A stretch of 64,000 nt of DNA, from positions 1,364,001 through 1,428,000 of the forward strand of contig WJXW01000014.1 of assembly GCA_015832175.1 (NCBI GenBank). Direction: 5' to 3'. Source of the stretch: Paraphaeosphaeria minitans. Taxonomy: Eukaryota; Ascomycota; Dothideomycetes; Pleosporales; Didymosphaeriaceae. Shown in pieces: positions 44,044 through 56,330 of the stretch. Made by a program: the position numbers and the translations under genes. Position 1 is the first letter of the stretch, and each line of letters begins with the position of its first letter. A model generated the notes under the pieces. It was not told where the DNA came from and searched no databases. It was given only the letters and a program-made list of their open reading frames with translations.

Positions 44044-45058
44044 TGCGCCATGGTGTAGCTCGGCCGAAGCTGCTCACCATGGTTCTGGACCGACCCTTCC
44101 GACCCTCTCCATCGCTCCCTAGTCCCCGACCCCCATCGTTACAGCGGCTGGGCCCAGACACGTTAGTTGACTCGGCAAGAGCACGTGGCTTCGACTTGGT
44201 GAGCACTTGTCATGGAACGAAGTTTATGGGAACCATGGCCACCAGAAAACACCGTGTCTTCGGCACACTTCCAACCATCGCGCCTTCGCTCCTCATCGCT
44301 CGGCACACGTCCCACCTGAGCAATGTCCCACGGTGCAAAGAAAACGCTTCGTTTCGGAATCTGCTGCATGCCGATACCTAACCCGACGCTGCCGCGCTTG
44401 GAGGTATTATTACTCAACACCAGCCGAAGCCCACGCCGTCGACCTCTCCGTACATCTGCCCGACCGACTCCTCTTTCCCACCACACCGCCAAAGGACCAC
44501 CATCGCTCCATGACGACTCGCCCGCGTCCATGCAAAGACGGCGCGTCCGGTCGAGCGCCTTGATCCATCTTGGCAACGGTCTGGACCGACGCCCACAAAC
44601 ACCGACCTCGATACCCGACCCCCCCACCCTCATCAATGCCAATGCAGCAGCCCGTGATATGGACCCGTACGGCGTACCGAGGCACCGCAGATAGATAGAC
44701 TACCTACCGTCTTGCACCAGTCCAAGGGACGCGGTGAACAACAGGCTTGCAGCGCCTGCCTCCATCGATGCCGCCTTGCGGAATGCGTCGGCTTGGCAAC
44801 GCGTTGGCCCAACAGGGACCACGTACCATGCGCCGGGACATGTTCTAGGTACAGTGCAACCATCTCGTTCCTCGGGCCACTTGCACAGACCCCTTTGCTG
44901 CATGCTTCCCTGTGTGGACGCTGGCTATGCGGTAGGTAGGCTACCATGTGCGCGAGGTTCCATGTCAACGCGCACAATGCTTCGGTCATGTACAAAGTTT
45001 GCTTCATCTGTCCTCTGCCCGAGTCTCGGGCTGCACGAGCTCCATGTCCTGTCTAGAC

Positions 45059-47375
45059 CTACTGAACCACCTCCTCGCTCTCCTCAATGATCTCTTCGAC
45101 AATCTCCTCCACCTCCTCCACCTCGCCATCCTCCTCCCTGGCCACCTTCCCATTGTTCAGCTCAATCTCCGCACCCTCCTCTTCCAGCATCCCACGCATA
45201 CTCTTGCGGAACTCGAGCCACTCGGAAAGCATCCTCTGGCGCTCCTCAATGACTGCCTTGTTGGCAGTGTTCTTCTTGGCCTGGTCCTGCTCGTCGAAGA
45301 TCTTGGAGTAGTTGCGCAGGTTCTTGCGGATCTCGGCTTGCTCTTCCTTGGAAAGGAGGGTCGCCGGTCGCGGGCGCCAGATGAGCTGCTTGAAGCGGTC
45401 GATGTGCTCTTCGCGGAGAAGAGTGCCCTTGAAGTCGTACATGTGGTAGCCGTTTTCCATCTGCGTACATCCATGTCAGTGCGTGCTTCGGTGACAAGAT
45501 AGTTGAACTCACGTGGTGTCTGAAGGCCGAGGCAACCGTGGCAATGTAACGGCCTGACGGGTCCCACTCAATGTCGGTCATGCCATAGTGCTCGGCCGTC
45601 GCCATGAGCTGCAAATTGGCATTGAGCTCCTTGTCGCCCTTTTCGGCTTCATCCTTGGGCTTGTCAAAGCTAAGATCCCAGAAATCAAGGTCAAATGAAT
45701 GCTGCGACTGGAGAGTTGCAACGACTACAAAACGACCCTTGGGCGACCAGTAGATGGCGTTGCTGTTCTTCTTGTCGACGGTTCGGATGTGACGGAAGTT
45801 ACCTGGCGCTCCACCTTTGAGCTTCTCTGGGGCGAAGAAGGAGACAGCGGTCTTGGGAGGAACCGCTGCACCGGCAGGGATCTCGCCAGCCGTAATGATG
45901 ACGAAACGGTTGCCCTTGGGCTCCCAGGCGAAGTTGATGACTGCGTCTTTGAGGGAATCAACAACCTCAACAGGAACACCCTTCTCCTTAACCCGGAAGA
46001 TCTCCAAGTTAGTGGCCATCGATTTCTTCGACTTGGAGTGCCGATCGACCTTGACGCAAACATACGCGCCCTCCGACTGCCAGTGAAGCTTGGCATCAGA
46101 AACGTTGAAAAGGTTGCGGGTACGGACGATCTCCTTGGACGGAACTGACATGAGACCAACCTTGGCAGGGTTACTGCCGAGTTCGGGCGTCCAGTAACAG
46201 AACAGCTGCTCGTAGGTTTTGATGCCGTCTCGCTTTGGCGTAGCAGGTGCCCATTCAAAGTCCATGACGCCTTCAATCTTGATCGACTGTTTGTCGAGCA
46301 AGTTCATGCGGGGCAGCTCGTAAACGGAGATAGACTGGTTCGGTGTCATTCTGGCAACATACTTGTCGTCAGCGGACCACTTAAAGGTCGGCCATTGCAT
46401 CTTCTTCTTCACAGGGTTGCCCTCAGCATCAGTAGATGTGGGCACGTCAAGGGTCGCGAACGAGCGCAGAGGCTTGCCGGTCGCGATGTCCCAGATAACG
46501 TAGTTCTTTCCGTCCTCCTCCAAGGATAGAGTCGGAACCGGGTGGTTCTCGTCGACCTGGAGTGGGCGGTGCGACCACGTTGTAACATATCGCTCGCTCG
46601 GCGAGAAGTCGACCAGGTTGACGCCGGGGTGCGCAAAGCGCTTTTGCCTGCTCCACGCCTTGCCGCCCCACAGTTGTACACCCTGCGCGTGCATAGATGT
46701 AAGGTAGGTACCCTGCGGCGACCACTGCACGAACGACTCGGTCCAGTTCTCGCGGTCCACGACGGGCTCGGGGCCGTCTTCCTTGTTGTTCCAGAAGACT
46801 CCGACCTTCTCGTTGCGGAACATGACCATCTGGTCACGGCCCTCGGCGTCGCCCAGCCACGAGCGCAGATGCTCCTTCTGCTGGTACGGCTCGATATGCG
46901 GCTCGTGGTACTCCTCATCAACGCGGCCCTCCTTTCCAAAACGGTCGATGTCGGTGAGCTTGTTGACCTGCATTGTGTGCTTCTTGTCCAGCGGCGTCAG
47001 GTGCAGCTGCTTGACGGCGGCAACGGCCTCGCTGGGCGCGTTGTACTCGACGAATGCATATCTAACACAGCGTTAGCTTGGCCTGCAGCGTGTCGGTGGC
47101 TCGCAGACGCACCCCTCGGTCTTCCCGTCGTCGCCAACCGGCATGTGGACGCCGTCCTCCTTGACCTTGCCCACCGAGTTCAGCTTTCTCAGCACAAACT
47201 TAACGAGCTTAGCCTTGCTGTCTCCGGGCACGACGGGTAGCCCGTCAATGACCACAAACGCGTCCAGTCCCTCATCTAGGCGCACTTGGTATTGGTCTTC
47301 GATGTCGGTGAAGTCGATTTGGGATTCGTCGAACTCTTCGTCGTCCGTGGGGAGGTTCTCGTAGGTCGTCGCCAT
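45059..47375 (-). CDS. PRT1: Translation initiation factor eIF3 subunit b
   Basis: Predicted 737-residue core subunit of eIF3, which scaffolds the complex on the 40S ribosome. Three exons: 47375-47113, 47061-45513 and 45460-45059. An acidic N-terminus ([20 protein letters not shown]) precedes the RRM ([21 protein letters not shown], then GYAFVEYN restored by the 51-bp intron). The large beta-propeller follows, with repeated [39 protein letters not shown] and [12 protein letters not shown] elements. The C-terminal part ([18 protein letters not shown]) binds eIF3i/g in the family. The protein ends in a Glu-rich tail. Family length and order are normal. Confidence 0.97.
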
Positions 47376-48071
47376 ATTGAGTGCTGTGCTGCGGCGTTGG
47401 TGGGGGCGCGCGATTATTTATCGAGCGAAATTCAAAGTGTGCCGCACGTGGCGCCAGGCACGTGATTTGTGGCGGTGCCGCTCTCCAATTTTCATGAGGT
47501 CGCCAGCGGCAGCGGCAGCGGCAGCGGCACTGGCACTGGCACTGGCACTGGCACTCCCGCAATAGGTGCACAGGTGCTCTAGGCACGCTTGCATCAACCA
47601 GGCAAGCGTGAACCAACATTGAATCACCTTGCATTGCGCCAGGAAATTACTCAGAAGTAAAGGTCGGAACCTCATTCCATTAGGTATACAAGGCAGCTGT
47701 CACTCCAGCGCTGTCTTTGCTAGTCTAGGTACCGCAAGAGGAAATGACTCAACGCACCCAACAATCCAAGGAACTGCCTCATAAATCCAAAGAGCCACCA
47801 AGCCCTCACCCTTCAAGAAAGTTCCACTAAGCGACTATGCCCCAGACCCGCGAATCCTGGACGGCCTGTTCTACAACGCTTCAAGCACATTGACACTCCT
47901 GTCTTTCATTCCCGCAGAACGCCGATTGCTCGACCCGACTCAAATACCAGCCCGACGAGGTCTGGATGCCGACGTAACGTATGCTAACCTTCAGATGACC
48001 AAAGCGAAATGCTGCAAGCAGTCCAAGGGAAATATGCACTAATATTCGAGATACGTGAGTCAAAGCACAGA
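47376..48071. other. Spacer with eIF3b promoter and a hexamer repeat
   Basis: 696 bp. A (GGCAGC)n/(GGCACT)n period-6 repeat lies at about 47505-47557, some 130-180 bp upstream of the eIF3b start codon. The rest is featureless. A 50-bp GT..AG interval just past the ArfGAP stop could extend that protein (see its entry). Confidence 0.55.
47505..47557. repeat. (GGCAGC)n(GGCACT)n hexanucleotide repeat
   Basis: About four units of each hexamer in tandem. The second unit is the same as the one near 3480. Confidence 0.88.
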
Positions 48072-51000
48072 CTATGGGCCTCGCCTACCTTCCGAGTGAT
48101 CGGAGAGATTCTTGACCAACCTTCCTCCAGCAGACACGCGCTTTTGTAATCTCGCTTCTCGATCTTTGGCCCGGTCTGCAGGAGTACTTCCGTTACCGGC
48201 CATGATAGATGGAAGCGCGGTAAGTATGTCACCGCCAGTGTTGGACTGATGCCCAGCCATGGGCATGGGCTTTCGTCCGGCTCGCTGGTCAGCCTTGTGC
48301 TCAAGATACAGCCGCGCCGACGAGCTTAGTGGGATAGGTGCGGATTGGTTCGGAAGTTCTGCGCCATTTTGCAGCAGAAGCTCAGCGACTGGAAACGATT
48401 TCCGGAGTGGGGTATGGGGGGTCGTTGCTCGCGCGACATGTAGTGGCGAACTTGCAGGTGATGCAGATGCTGAAGGTGACGCAGGATCGGCTGCAGCCAG
48501 AGCTAGAAACACGGCATGCGTTCCGCGAGATCGATCTTTTGAGTTTGGGTCTGCCTTGAGTGCTAATGCATAGAGAACGTTCTGGATATCGTTCTTCTTA
48601 ATCGATGCAAGCAGAGTCTCTTCGGGCGTGGCGTAATGCGACAGTGCAGGCGAGATTGGAGCGACAAAGGCTCGATCCGCATACTTCGACGTGATAAAGT
48701 GTAACCTCTGCTCGCGAGTCGACGTGGGGGCTGATTTTAAGGATCCCAAAAGTCGTGCCTCCCAGATCGCATTGCTGTTGCTGTTGCCGATTTTGAGGAG
48801 GATGTCTACAATGTCCGGAGTGAACGAATTCGTATCGAGCGTCAAGGAGCGTATTTTAGAAATGTGCGTTCCCAGCGACCGGTGAATACCACTACACTCA
48901 ATGCAGATGATGATTCCGAGGTTGATAGAAACCCAGTCGACTTTGCTGTCAGATCCACAATCTGCACAGACTTTGTTACTGGCATCTGCATCACGAATCT
49001 GTTTGAGAAGTTTGCCGTCGTCCCCCATGGGCTCTTCCCTTCGATACCCAGGACGGTCGCCTACAGTCGCATGGCGAGCTGGGGTTTTGGAACTGTAGTG
49101 GTTCTTGTGACTTGACATGGAAGGACTTTTGCCCGTCAAGACGGACGCAATATCCCTTCTGGTTTGACCTGGCAGAGAGTCGGTTGAAGGGCGATCTTGC
49201 TTCCCAGCAGACTCGACAGCCGATTGTAATGCATTATTCACGGCGGCAATCCAAGACTTCATGTCGTCTTCATTGGTCGCTTGGTAGACTCGGGTGAATT
49301 GTGGTGTGATAACCTCAAAGCAGAATCGGCGCTCTTGATTCCGAGCTTCTCGGACCGACGCCATGCGGAGATCGATGGGCTCCATGTGAAGCTCCAGACT
49401 CTGCTTCCAATTGGTGTACTCTGAGAGTTTGCCTTGATCTAATACAATCCAGAATCTGTACATGTTAGCTACGCCATGATTTCAGGAACAGTCAATACTC
49501 ACTTATGCCACGCCGTCTTGTTCAGACCCTTGGGATCAACGTGACTGCCCGGTCTGCTAAGCGCCCACAGGAGGCCTTCTTTGCGGTGTGCACCTATCCC
49601 GACATCGTGACTGCTCGGAATGCTATAGTCCTTGTCTTCCAGATCGCGGATGCCTTTGAACTTGTTTGGTTGAGGACTTCCGGCCAAGGTTGCATGGCCG
49701 ACTTCTGGACTTTGCGGAGACGCGATTGTGGGGATACTGGCCAACGACGTATTTGTCTGAGAGGGGTTTGACGTGTTTGATGGAATCGGAGCAACACTTG
49801 ATTTGCGTCCCGGAAGAGTTGTTTCGAATGTTGCTCCCGTTCTCGCAATATTACCGTTGGCGGGTGTTGTGGGAGGAGCTTGTGGTGGTGGTTCGTCGTA
49901 CTGTTTTTTGCTCTTCTCAAGCGCCCTACGCTTCTCCTCTCTCTCTGTCCTCTGTAGCTGAAATTCCTTGTCAGCTTCTTTCACTTCCACAAACAAGGCT
50001 TCCAGTTGAGGGATCATTGTTTCAATTTTCTTCGCAGTATCCAAGTAACTCCTGGCTTGAGAATCTGCATATCTGGTGAGGTGCGACAGCACTTCTTGGT
50101 CCTTCCGCCCGCCATGGAGATCGTGCATGAATGATGAATAATCAAAGCGTTTGAGCTCAAAATTTCGACGCTTGGATTGATACTTCGAATCGGTCTCGGC
50201 TCGTTTTTTTTCTTTCATGGAGTCGGAGCGTTGTCCCAAATATCGACTGAGATAACCGTAGTACTCTTTACTCTCTTCCTCAAAGTCTTTTCGCTTCGTC
50301 TCCGCCTGCTTGATATCGATGTTATATAACTTGTAAATAGGATCGATGATGAGCTTCTGTATACTTGTCGAATTCATTCGCTCGTAGACCAATATCTCTT
50401 TCGCGATCTTGTCGAAATAATGGTCAATGGCTGGTTGGACTGCGTTCGCATTCGACGTGGACGCCTCCCGCAGAGCTTCCATGAGGTCGGCCATCGCATT
50501 GTTGCATGCCACCTGGGCCTCAAGCGCTGACTCAGCTCGCTTTAGAACCTTCTTCCACTTCGTGCGCATATTGCCGGTCTTTTGCTCCAGCGACTTCATT
50601 GTAGCGCGGAAAAGCGGACCATCTTCAGTTTGGCTCAAATCTTCCCCCGGCCGGGAACAACTGACGTCTACCTTGACCGTACTGTTCGTTAACGTGGTAG
50701 CATGACTTGAAACCAAGCCAAGTCCGTATTCCGGGATTGGCTCGAAGGTCGGGGATCTCGGAGGCACATCGAGCGGGTCTCTGTCATTGTCGGAATCACT
50801 GACTCGTGATTCAATACTTTGGGCGGAGGGAACACGAAGCCTAGGAGGCACACCCAGTTCCATGCGGGGGGAAGGAGATTTTGGACTCTGCAGGGGCCGC
50901 AGGTTATGAACCCAGAATGTAAAGTTTGCAAGAGTCTCGAGCTTGTGAGCGCGCTGGTCGTACTCCACAAAACAGCAGCTTGTTCGCCAGCCTCCCCCGC

Positions 51001-51669
51001 GGTCCTCGGTCGGTTTTGGCGGCTTCCATTTCCAAGACCACTGAAATTGAACTGAATTGGAGCCGCCCGTGGTATAGTCGCCGACGAGATCGACGTGTGG
51101 GTCTTTGTGTAGGTTAGGGTTCGCGTGGAACTCTCTGGTGACCAGATTGTCCAACTCTCTTGCGCTCGACCCGGATACAAAGGTCAAACCATTTATAGCG
51201 GTATCGAGCAGGCCGGTTGGTGCAATGGTGGATGCGGTGTTGTTCACATTGTATGTACTCTGCACAGACTGAACCTGCCTGATTATGAATGTAAAATTGA
51301 AGATTAGCTCGTCCTCGTTCGACAAGCGCAGTAGGAAAGACGGCGGGCCGCCAGCGAGACCTGATTCTGGGTCCTGGATGGCAGCATCAGCATAAGCGCT
51401 ACTTCTTCCGGCTTGGGGGCCGCACGAGTATGTAATCGATGACGCTGTCGTCCCCGAGCTCCCGCTTTGCAGAATATCTAGTCGCGGGGAAGGCGTTTGG
51501 GGCGATGTTCAGGAGCGGGCGGCCGCGACTGTTTGCGATGCTAAGAGCAGCAATGGAAACTGCCTCTAATCAACGTGGACCGGCGCAAAGCGGGCAAAGA
51601 AAACATACAGCGATTCTGGTCGCGGAGGAAGAGGGCGTTTTCCTCGGGTCTGCTGTTGACGGCCCCCAT
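48072..51669 (-). CDS. BAR-PH-ArfGAP (centaurin/ACAP-like) protein
   Basis: Predicted 1149-residue Arf GTPase-activating protein of the Csx2/Cnt type that couples membrane curvature to Arf inactivation. Four exons: 51669-51609, 51559-51426, 51373-49503 and 49455-48072. The first two exons are short. They give MGAVNSRPEE..ALFLRDQNR and NAFPATRYSAKRELGDD, and join in frame to DELIFNFTF. The middle is a BAR-like coiled coil (about 280-520). A PH domain spans about 650-770 (EGLLWALS, FWIVLDQGKL). The ArfGAP zinc finger has Cys852, 855, 873 and 876 and the Arg finger Arg881 (HRSLGTH). An ankyrin-like tail follows. Gly2 after the start is a possible myristoylation site. The 3' end may use one more intron (GTAGGC donor just before 48072), giving a different C-terminus. 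Confidence 0.92.
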
Positions 51670-54600
51670 ACCAGCTACGGGGGGCTGCAGCCAGCTTGAA
51701 GGGCGTGTGGGAGCGCTTTCGGCGTGCCTCGAGACACGTCGCAGGAGTCGCGAGCGGGCGCGGGCATATGGCCCCCCGCAGAGGAAGGCGGGAAAGAAGA
51801 GAGGATTGCGACAAGCCGGGGGCGCTGTCGGTCTCGAGGGTCGGGCGTGGGCGTATGATCAATATGGTGAGCCACAGCGCCGGTATGGCGGGGGATGAGC
51901 AGCGTCGCCGCTGGGTGCACTGGTTGCTGCTGCGCGGGTGGCGGTGCGCCGAATATGCTGCTGGTGCTTGAGGATAAGGCTTTCGGCGATAATACTGGTC
52001 TGCGCGGGGCAGCGACATGCGCTGTGGACGATGTTGAAGGTGGTGTTGTGGAGGGGCGCCGGCGGAGAGAGCTCCTCTTGTCGATCAATCATCGCACGGG
52101 GAAGCGACGAAGCACCCGCACCTCCACGACGAGCCAGAGTACCAACAGGCCCAGAAGAAGAAGATCACGTCGAGCCGTTGATGCGCGCTCAAGACGACGC
52201 CATGACAAGTTGTGTATGACACAGCTGCGCCGTGGCTCCAAGACAGCTACATCCATCGCCCAGGTATCTATCAGACAATCTCTCGTGCTCTGCTGCACAA
52301 GATGTGACTATAGGTACTGCGCTTATGAGCAGGCAGCGTGTGCCGCAGCCTACCCAGGCTGACACAGGCATGGAGGACCCGTGGAACCTCAGAGTCACGT
52401 GAGAGTGAGATTGCCCAGGTGCAGATGCCCCATGTGCCCAGATGAGGTCAAGACGCACCTTCTGCCCTCTTTGGTCGCGAAAGAGAGAAAGTCACAAAGA
52501 TAGATGGGTAGGTACGGTACTCGCATCATGCAGATCATCGCTTGCTTCTGCGACAAAGCCCTGCTTCCACCAACAAGGCGTCCACAGTGCGCTGCTTGAT
52601 CAGCGACATGGCATCGGCCTTGACAAGATACCTGGTAGCATCACGCACCAGAACATCTTCTTCATAAGCTAGCTGATAGCACCTGTCAGTGGCATTGCTG
52701 CTTACACGCACTGGCCACTAAGCGAAGTTTACCTATAGCTTTCGCACTGCAATGTGAGTTAAGATGTCAGCGGCTCATGCGCTTAACAAGTCCTCAGACA
52801 TTTCCTACGTAGGCAGGTACCGGCAGTCCAATTGTTGCGAATCCCGTATCCTCACATTTCATTTAGGATTCTTTCGGTATAAAAACGCTCCATGGACGCA
52901 GAACGCACCAATTTGGGAAGCAGGGAACATGTAGGTACAGGCAGCTGCATGACCCACCGTTCGGGACACCTTGGACAATGGTTAGGTAGGTATTTGACGA
53001 TCGTTTGATTCAACCTCCCCTGCCAATCTATAATATGCTCATCGCAGTATCCTACACCACCAATGCCGTTCTCGGAAAATACAAAAATAAGGAGCCTCAA
53101 CTGTTTCCCATACCAATACGTCAAGTCCCCGTCTGAGCAGCCGGTGCTGCCAGAGCTGCCGTCGCTTCCAGTGGTCGATGACCCGCTCAGACCCAATGCG
53201 AAAGATCTGGTTTATCCGTCTATGCGCTCCGTCCATAACGTGCAAAGAAAGACCCGTACGCCATATATGATCAAGTATCGTCCATGCCCGTAATCATGAA
53301 GCCGTCTTGAGACAAAAGAGAAGTCAAGGGTGAAAGTCGAAAGCCGATTCTAGAAACTCCAAAAATACCGCTTAAATGTCAAACCAAAGCCATGCAGGCA
53401 GTCCGAGTAACAGGTGGAGGAGTTACCAGAATGCACACCGCAAATCATCGTCGATACATGATGCGCATGCAGATGATATAGTGGTCCGAATTGCGTACGT
53501 GGGAATACCATACACCTCAGTGCTTGCATGCAACCCTCGGTCGGGAAGCACACGAGTGCATCATGTTGTGTCGCCCATGAAGAATCTGTGGAGATTAGTG
53601 ATTGTACATGCCGGAATACAGCAGAGTGGCGTACCAGGGACCTCGAACTTAGCCGCCGCATCTTGGCTGTGTATCCTCGTTCTTGCGTGTGGCCATCATA
53701 GCATATGGAGAGTATGGTCGATAGCCAGGTCTTGGAGCGCCGCCGTCTCGGGGTTGCTTGTCGTCGGAGCGGGTCGTGCTCGTTGCGTTGATGGAGAGTT
53801 TCATTGTAGGATATCGGGGGATTAAATTGATTTAGTTGCCTAGGATGTTGAAAGCGGCTGAAGCTGTAGTGGTTCGTGTCGTATTGAGAGGTTGATGTGT
53901 GGCTGTCACAACGGTGGACAGCATAACGTATAAGTACAATACCCCATAGACCTGCCAGGAGGCGCCACACATGAGAATGCCTCACAAATGTTCTCAATTG
54001 CGGTCAACACTCGCCTTTTTTCAGGCTATGATGCAGAAGCTCTGAATGCATTTCTCGGTGAAGTTCAACGTCAAACTCGAAGGAGAAAAGTACAACTCCG
54101 CCACAGCTCAAATGAGGCGACAATCATTGGGCGGATGGTGCAAAAGAAGGCTACTTCAGGCGGAAGCCCTCCTAGTGCGGCCCGAAGAACTTCCAGAGTA
54201 AGTAGGGCCGGGATAGTATCAAAGGTGACTCTTTTCGTTTACCGCTTCTCACAACCTGAAAAACAGCCCAAGGGTCACTTGAGGGGCAAAGCCACGGCCG
54301 ACTGCCCAAAACACGAGCGAGGCCGAATCTGAGGCTGTCATTGCACTACTGATTTGATGAAGCGCGGGATATGAGTGGTGAATTCAAATTCGCTGCCTAA
54401 TGAGTTCGAGGTGGTGCGAGCACAGCCGCAGTGGCTTGTGGGCCGCACCCTGGGCGCACGCAAGGCACCTCAGCACCAGAATTCAGGCTGCCAGCATAAA
54501 GAACGTCTGGCGAGTGGCTACCGCTGATATAGAGCTATCTACCAGAGTCCCTTGATCGCGTTTCGTGTTCTTGCGGTGCCCAGGCGACGGTGACGAGTTG

Positions 54601-55001
54601 TTCACCGGAAGCACAGCCCACATCACTCTTCGGCCAGCTTCGTCGAGGCTGTCGTGTACCATCGTGACTGTTTCTCAAGCCCAGCGTCGGGCTTGAGCAA
54701 ACAAAGTCTGTGCAATCGGACGCGAAAGTGTTCGTTTATGCGGCTGTTTTGTGTTTGGTTTGATTTGTCTTCGAAGGGTTCGACTGCGCCTCGGCGGTTC
54801 GTCTTGGCCATGTCCAAGAACGGCTAGCGGCTTGCATTTCGAAAACAACGACTTGTGAGGCATGCTTTGTAACACGATGTTGACGAGAAAAACGTATGGT
54901 GCTGGTATGGTAGAAGACAGTGCCGAGTTGTTGATGTAGTCCATCCTCATCGAGACATCGGATCTGGATCCTGACACAGCATTCGCAACGTTGGTATGGC
55001 A

Positions 55002-55025
55002 GGTACCCTACCTACGTAGGGTACC
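55002..55025. repeat. Perfect 10-bp inverted repeat with 4-bp loop
   Basis: GGTACCCTAC, a 4-base spacer (CTAC), then GTAGGGTACC. It can form a short hairpin. It lies in non-coding DNA. Confidence 0.85.
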
Positions 55026-55296
55026 ATGATACGTTGATATCGGGACCTTGGCTTTCCTGATGACCAGTCAGTAAGGAAGCATCTATCTAGCTAGTGGGAA
55101 GACGTACAGGAGCCGTCACGAGGTTGAGAGTCTTCTGCACCAGGACGGGGTCGGAACTGGTTGAAGGGGCAGACGAGCGTGTTGACGCCGGGCTTGTAGC
55201 TCAACATGTTCAATTGCTGGGGTGGATACGTTCCAAGTACAAGTACTGAGAGACGGATGGCCACAAAACGACTGTTGATGTTCAGAAGTCTTTAGG

Positions 55297-55330
55297 ATGC
55301 GTGGTGGTAGTAGTAGTAGTGGTAGTAGTG
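55297..55330. repeat. (GTA/GTG)n trinucleotide repeat
   Basis: A short run of GTGGTGGTAGTAGTAGTAGT type. Confidence 0.8.
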
Positions 55331-56074
55331 CACATGTGCTATCTGGGAATGCTGTGGAGCGCGTTCTATTTAAATCAGAAGAGCCTCTTGTGCGCCCTCC
55401 TCAGGTATACACTCTCCATGACCCACGACAGCACAGGGCAGCGTGAAGGCAAAGGGCAAGCACGGTACGTGGCCCTACGTATCTGAGCTTTGAGCACCAA
55501 GTGAAGCAATACCAAGGTACCGCGGTGACTCTTCACAGAAGGGACGAAACAGACCCAGTGTTCCGGCGTCAGCGGCCAATCGCGCCTGAGCGCGCTGGTG
55601 CTTCATTTTCTGTCGTCTGAAACAGGCGCGCATGGCAGCCGTGCGGACTGGCGATGGTGTGGTGAGCGACAACCTGGAGCATAGCGCCCAAAGCGGCCTC
55701 GTGCGAGGGAGCCTCACCATTTTGATAGGCCCGTTACGGCGCGGAACATCGGCATCGTTTCTAGACGCCTTCTATGTGCCATGGACTCTGGAGCAGTCAG
55801 CAAAGAAGCGTGGGCAGCCATGCGCTGGCCGCCAGCCCTACGAGCGATGCGCATGGCATCTGGCAATGGCACTGGCAGATGTACCTAGGTATCTACCGGT
55901 ATTGTGCCTAGGTTTCCGTTTCGCGGCTGTCACCTTGCTCCTCGACGCAGGTACAGCGCGCACAGCCGCTCGGCCCGACATCCAGCTCGTCGACCAGCGA
56001 GCCGCTGTCTCATCCCTTTTATGAGCTCATGGTACTGTGTAAACGTATGGTGTCGTGCTGAGACAGAGGCAGCT

Positions 56075-56101
56075 GTGCCCTTGCCCTTGCCCTTGCCCTT
56101 C
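56075..56101. repeat. (GCCCTT)n hexanucleotide repeat
   Basis: Four units of GCCCTT. It lies about 90 bp before the 14-bp array that uses the same GCCCTT core. Confidence 0.8.
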
Positions 56102-56188
56102 GTCCTCTCATGCTCATCTCGTCCCGCCTCGACGCCCTGCCCCATCGCCGCCGATCCGTCGACTTCCTACGAGGGGCAGCTTTCGGCC

Positions 56189-56330
56189 GAGTGCCCTACA
56201 GAGTGCCCTTTAGAGAGTGTCCTTTAGAGAGTGCCCTTTAGAGAGTGCCCTTTGCAGAGTGCCCTCCACAGCGTGCCCTTTGCAGAGTGCCCTTTGCAGA
56301 GTGTCCTTTATAGAGTGCCCTCCACAGAGC
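56189..56330. repeat. 14-bp tandem repeat (GAGTGCCCTTTAGA)
   Basis: About 10 degenerate units. Early units read GAGTGCCCTTTAGA; later ones alternate with CAGAGTGCCCTCCA and CAGAGTGCCCTTTG. Confidence 0.9.

Larger units (their letters stand above)
42618..45058. other. Repeat-dense spacer, no recognised gene
   Basis: 2.4 kb between the histidine kinase start and the eIF3b stop, both on the minus strand. At least four different tandem repeats occur (listed separately). ORFs of 60-200 codons here are short, overlapping and repeat-driven. Confidence 0.6.

Noticed and set aside
44163..45007. Several 60-160 codon ORFs between the repeat cluster and eIF3b
   Set aside because: Overlapping on both strands without motifs; typical of GC-rich non-coding DNA.
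53350..53997. 215-codon minus-strand ORF in the gene-poor region
   Set aside because: No recognisable motif, biased His/Arg/Ser composition, and no supporting splice or start context.
54770..54800. GGGTTCGACTGC resembling a tRNA B box
   Set aside because: Lacks the following CC and any matching A box or acceptor stem at the right distance.
55622..56227. Plus-strand ORFs of 107-130 codons
   Set aside because: No motifs, and they run into the GCCCTT and 14-bp repeats.
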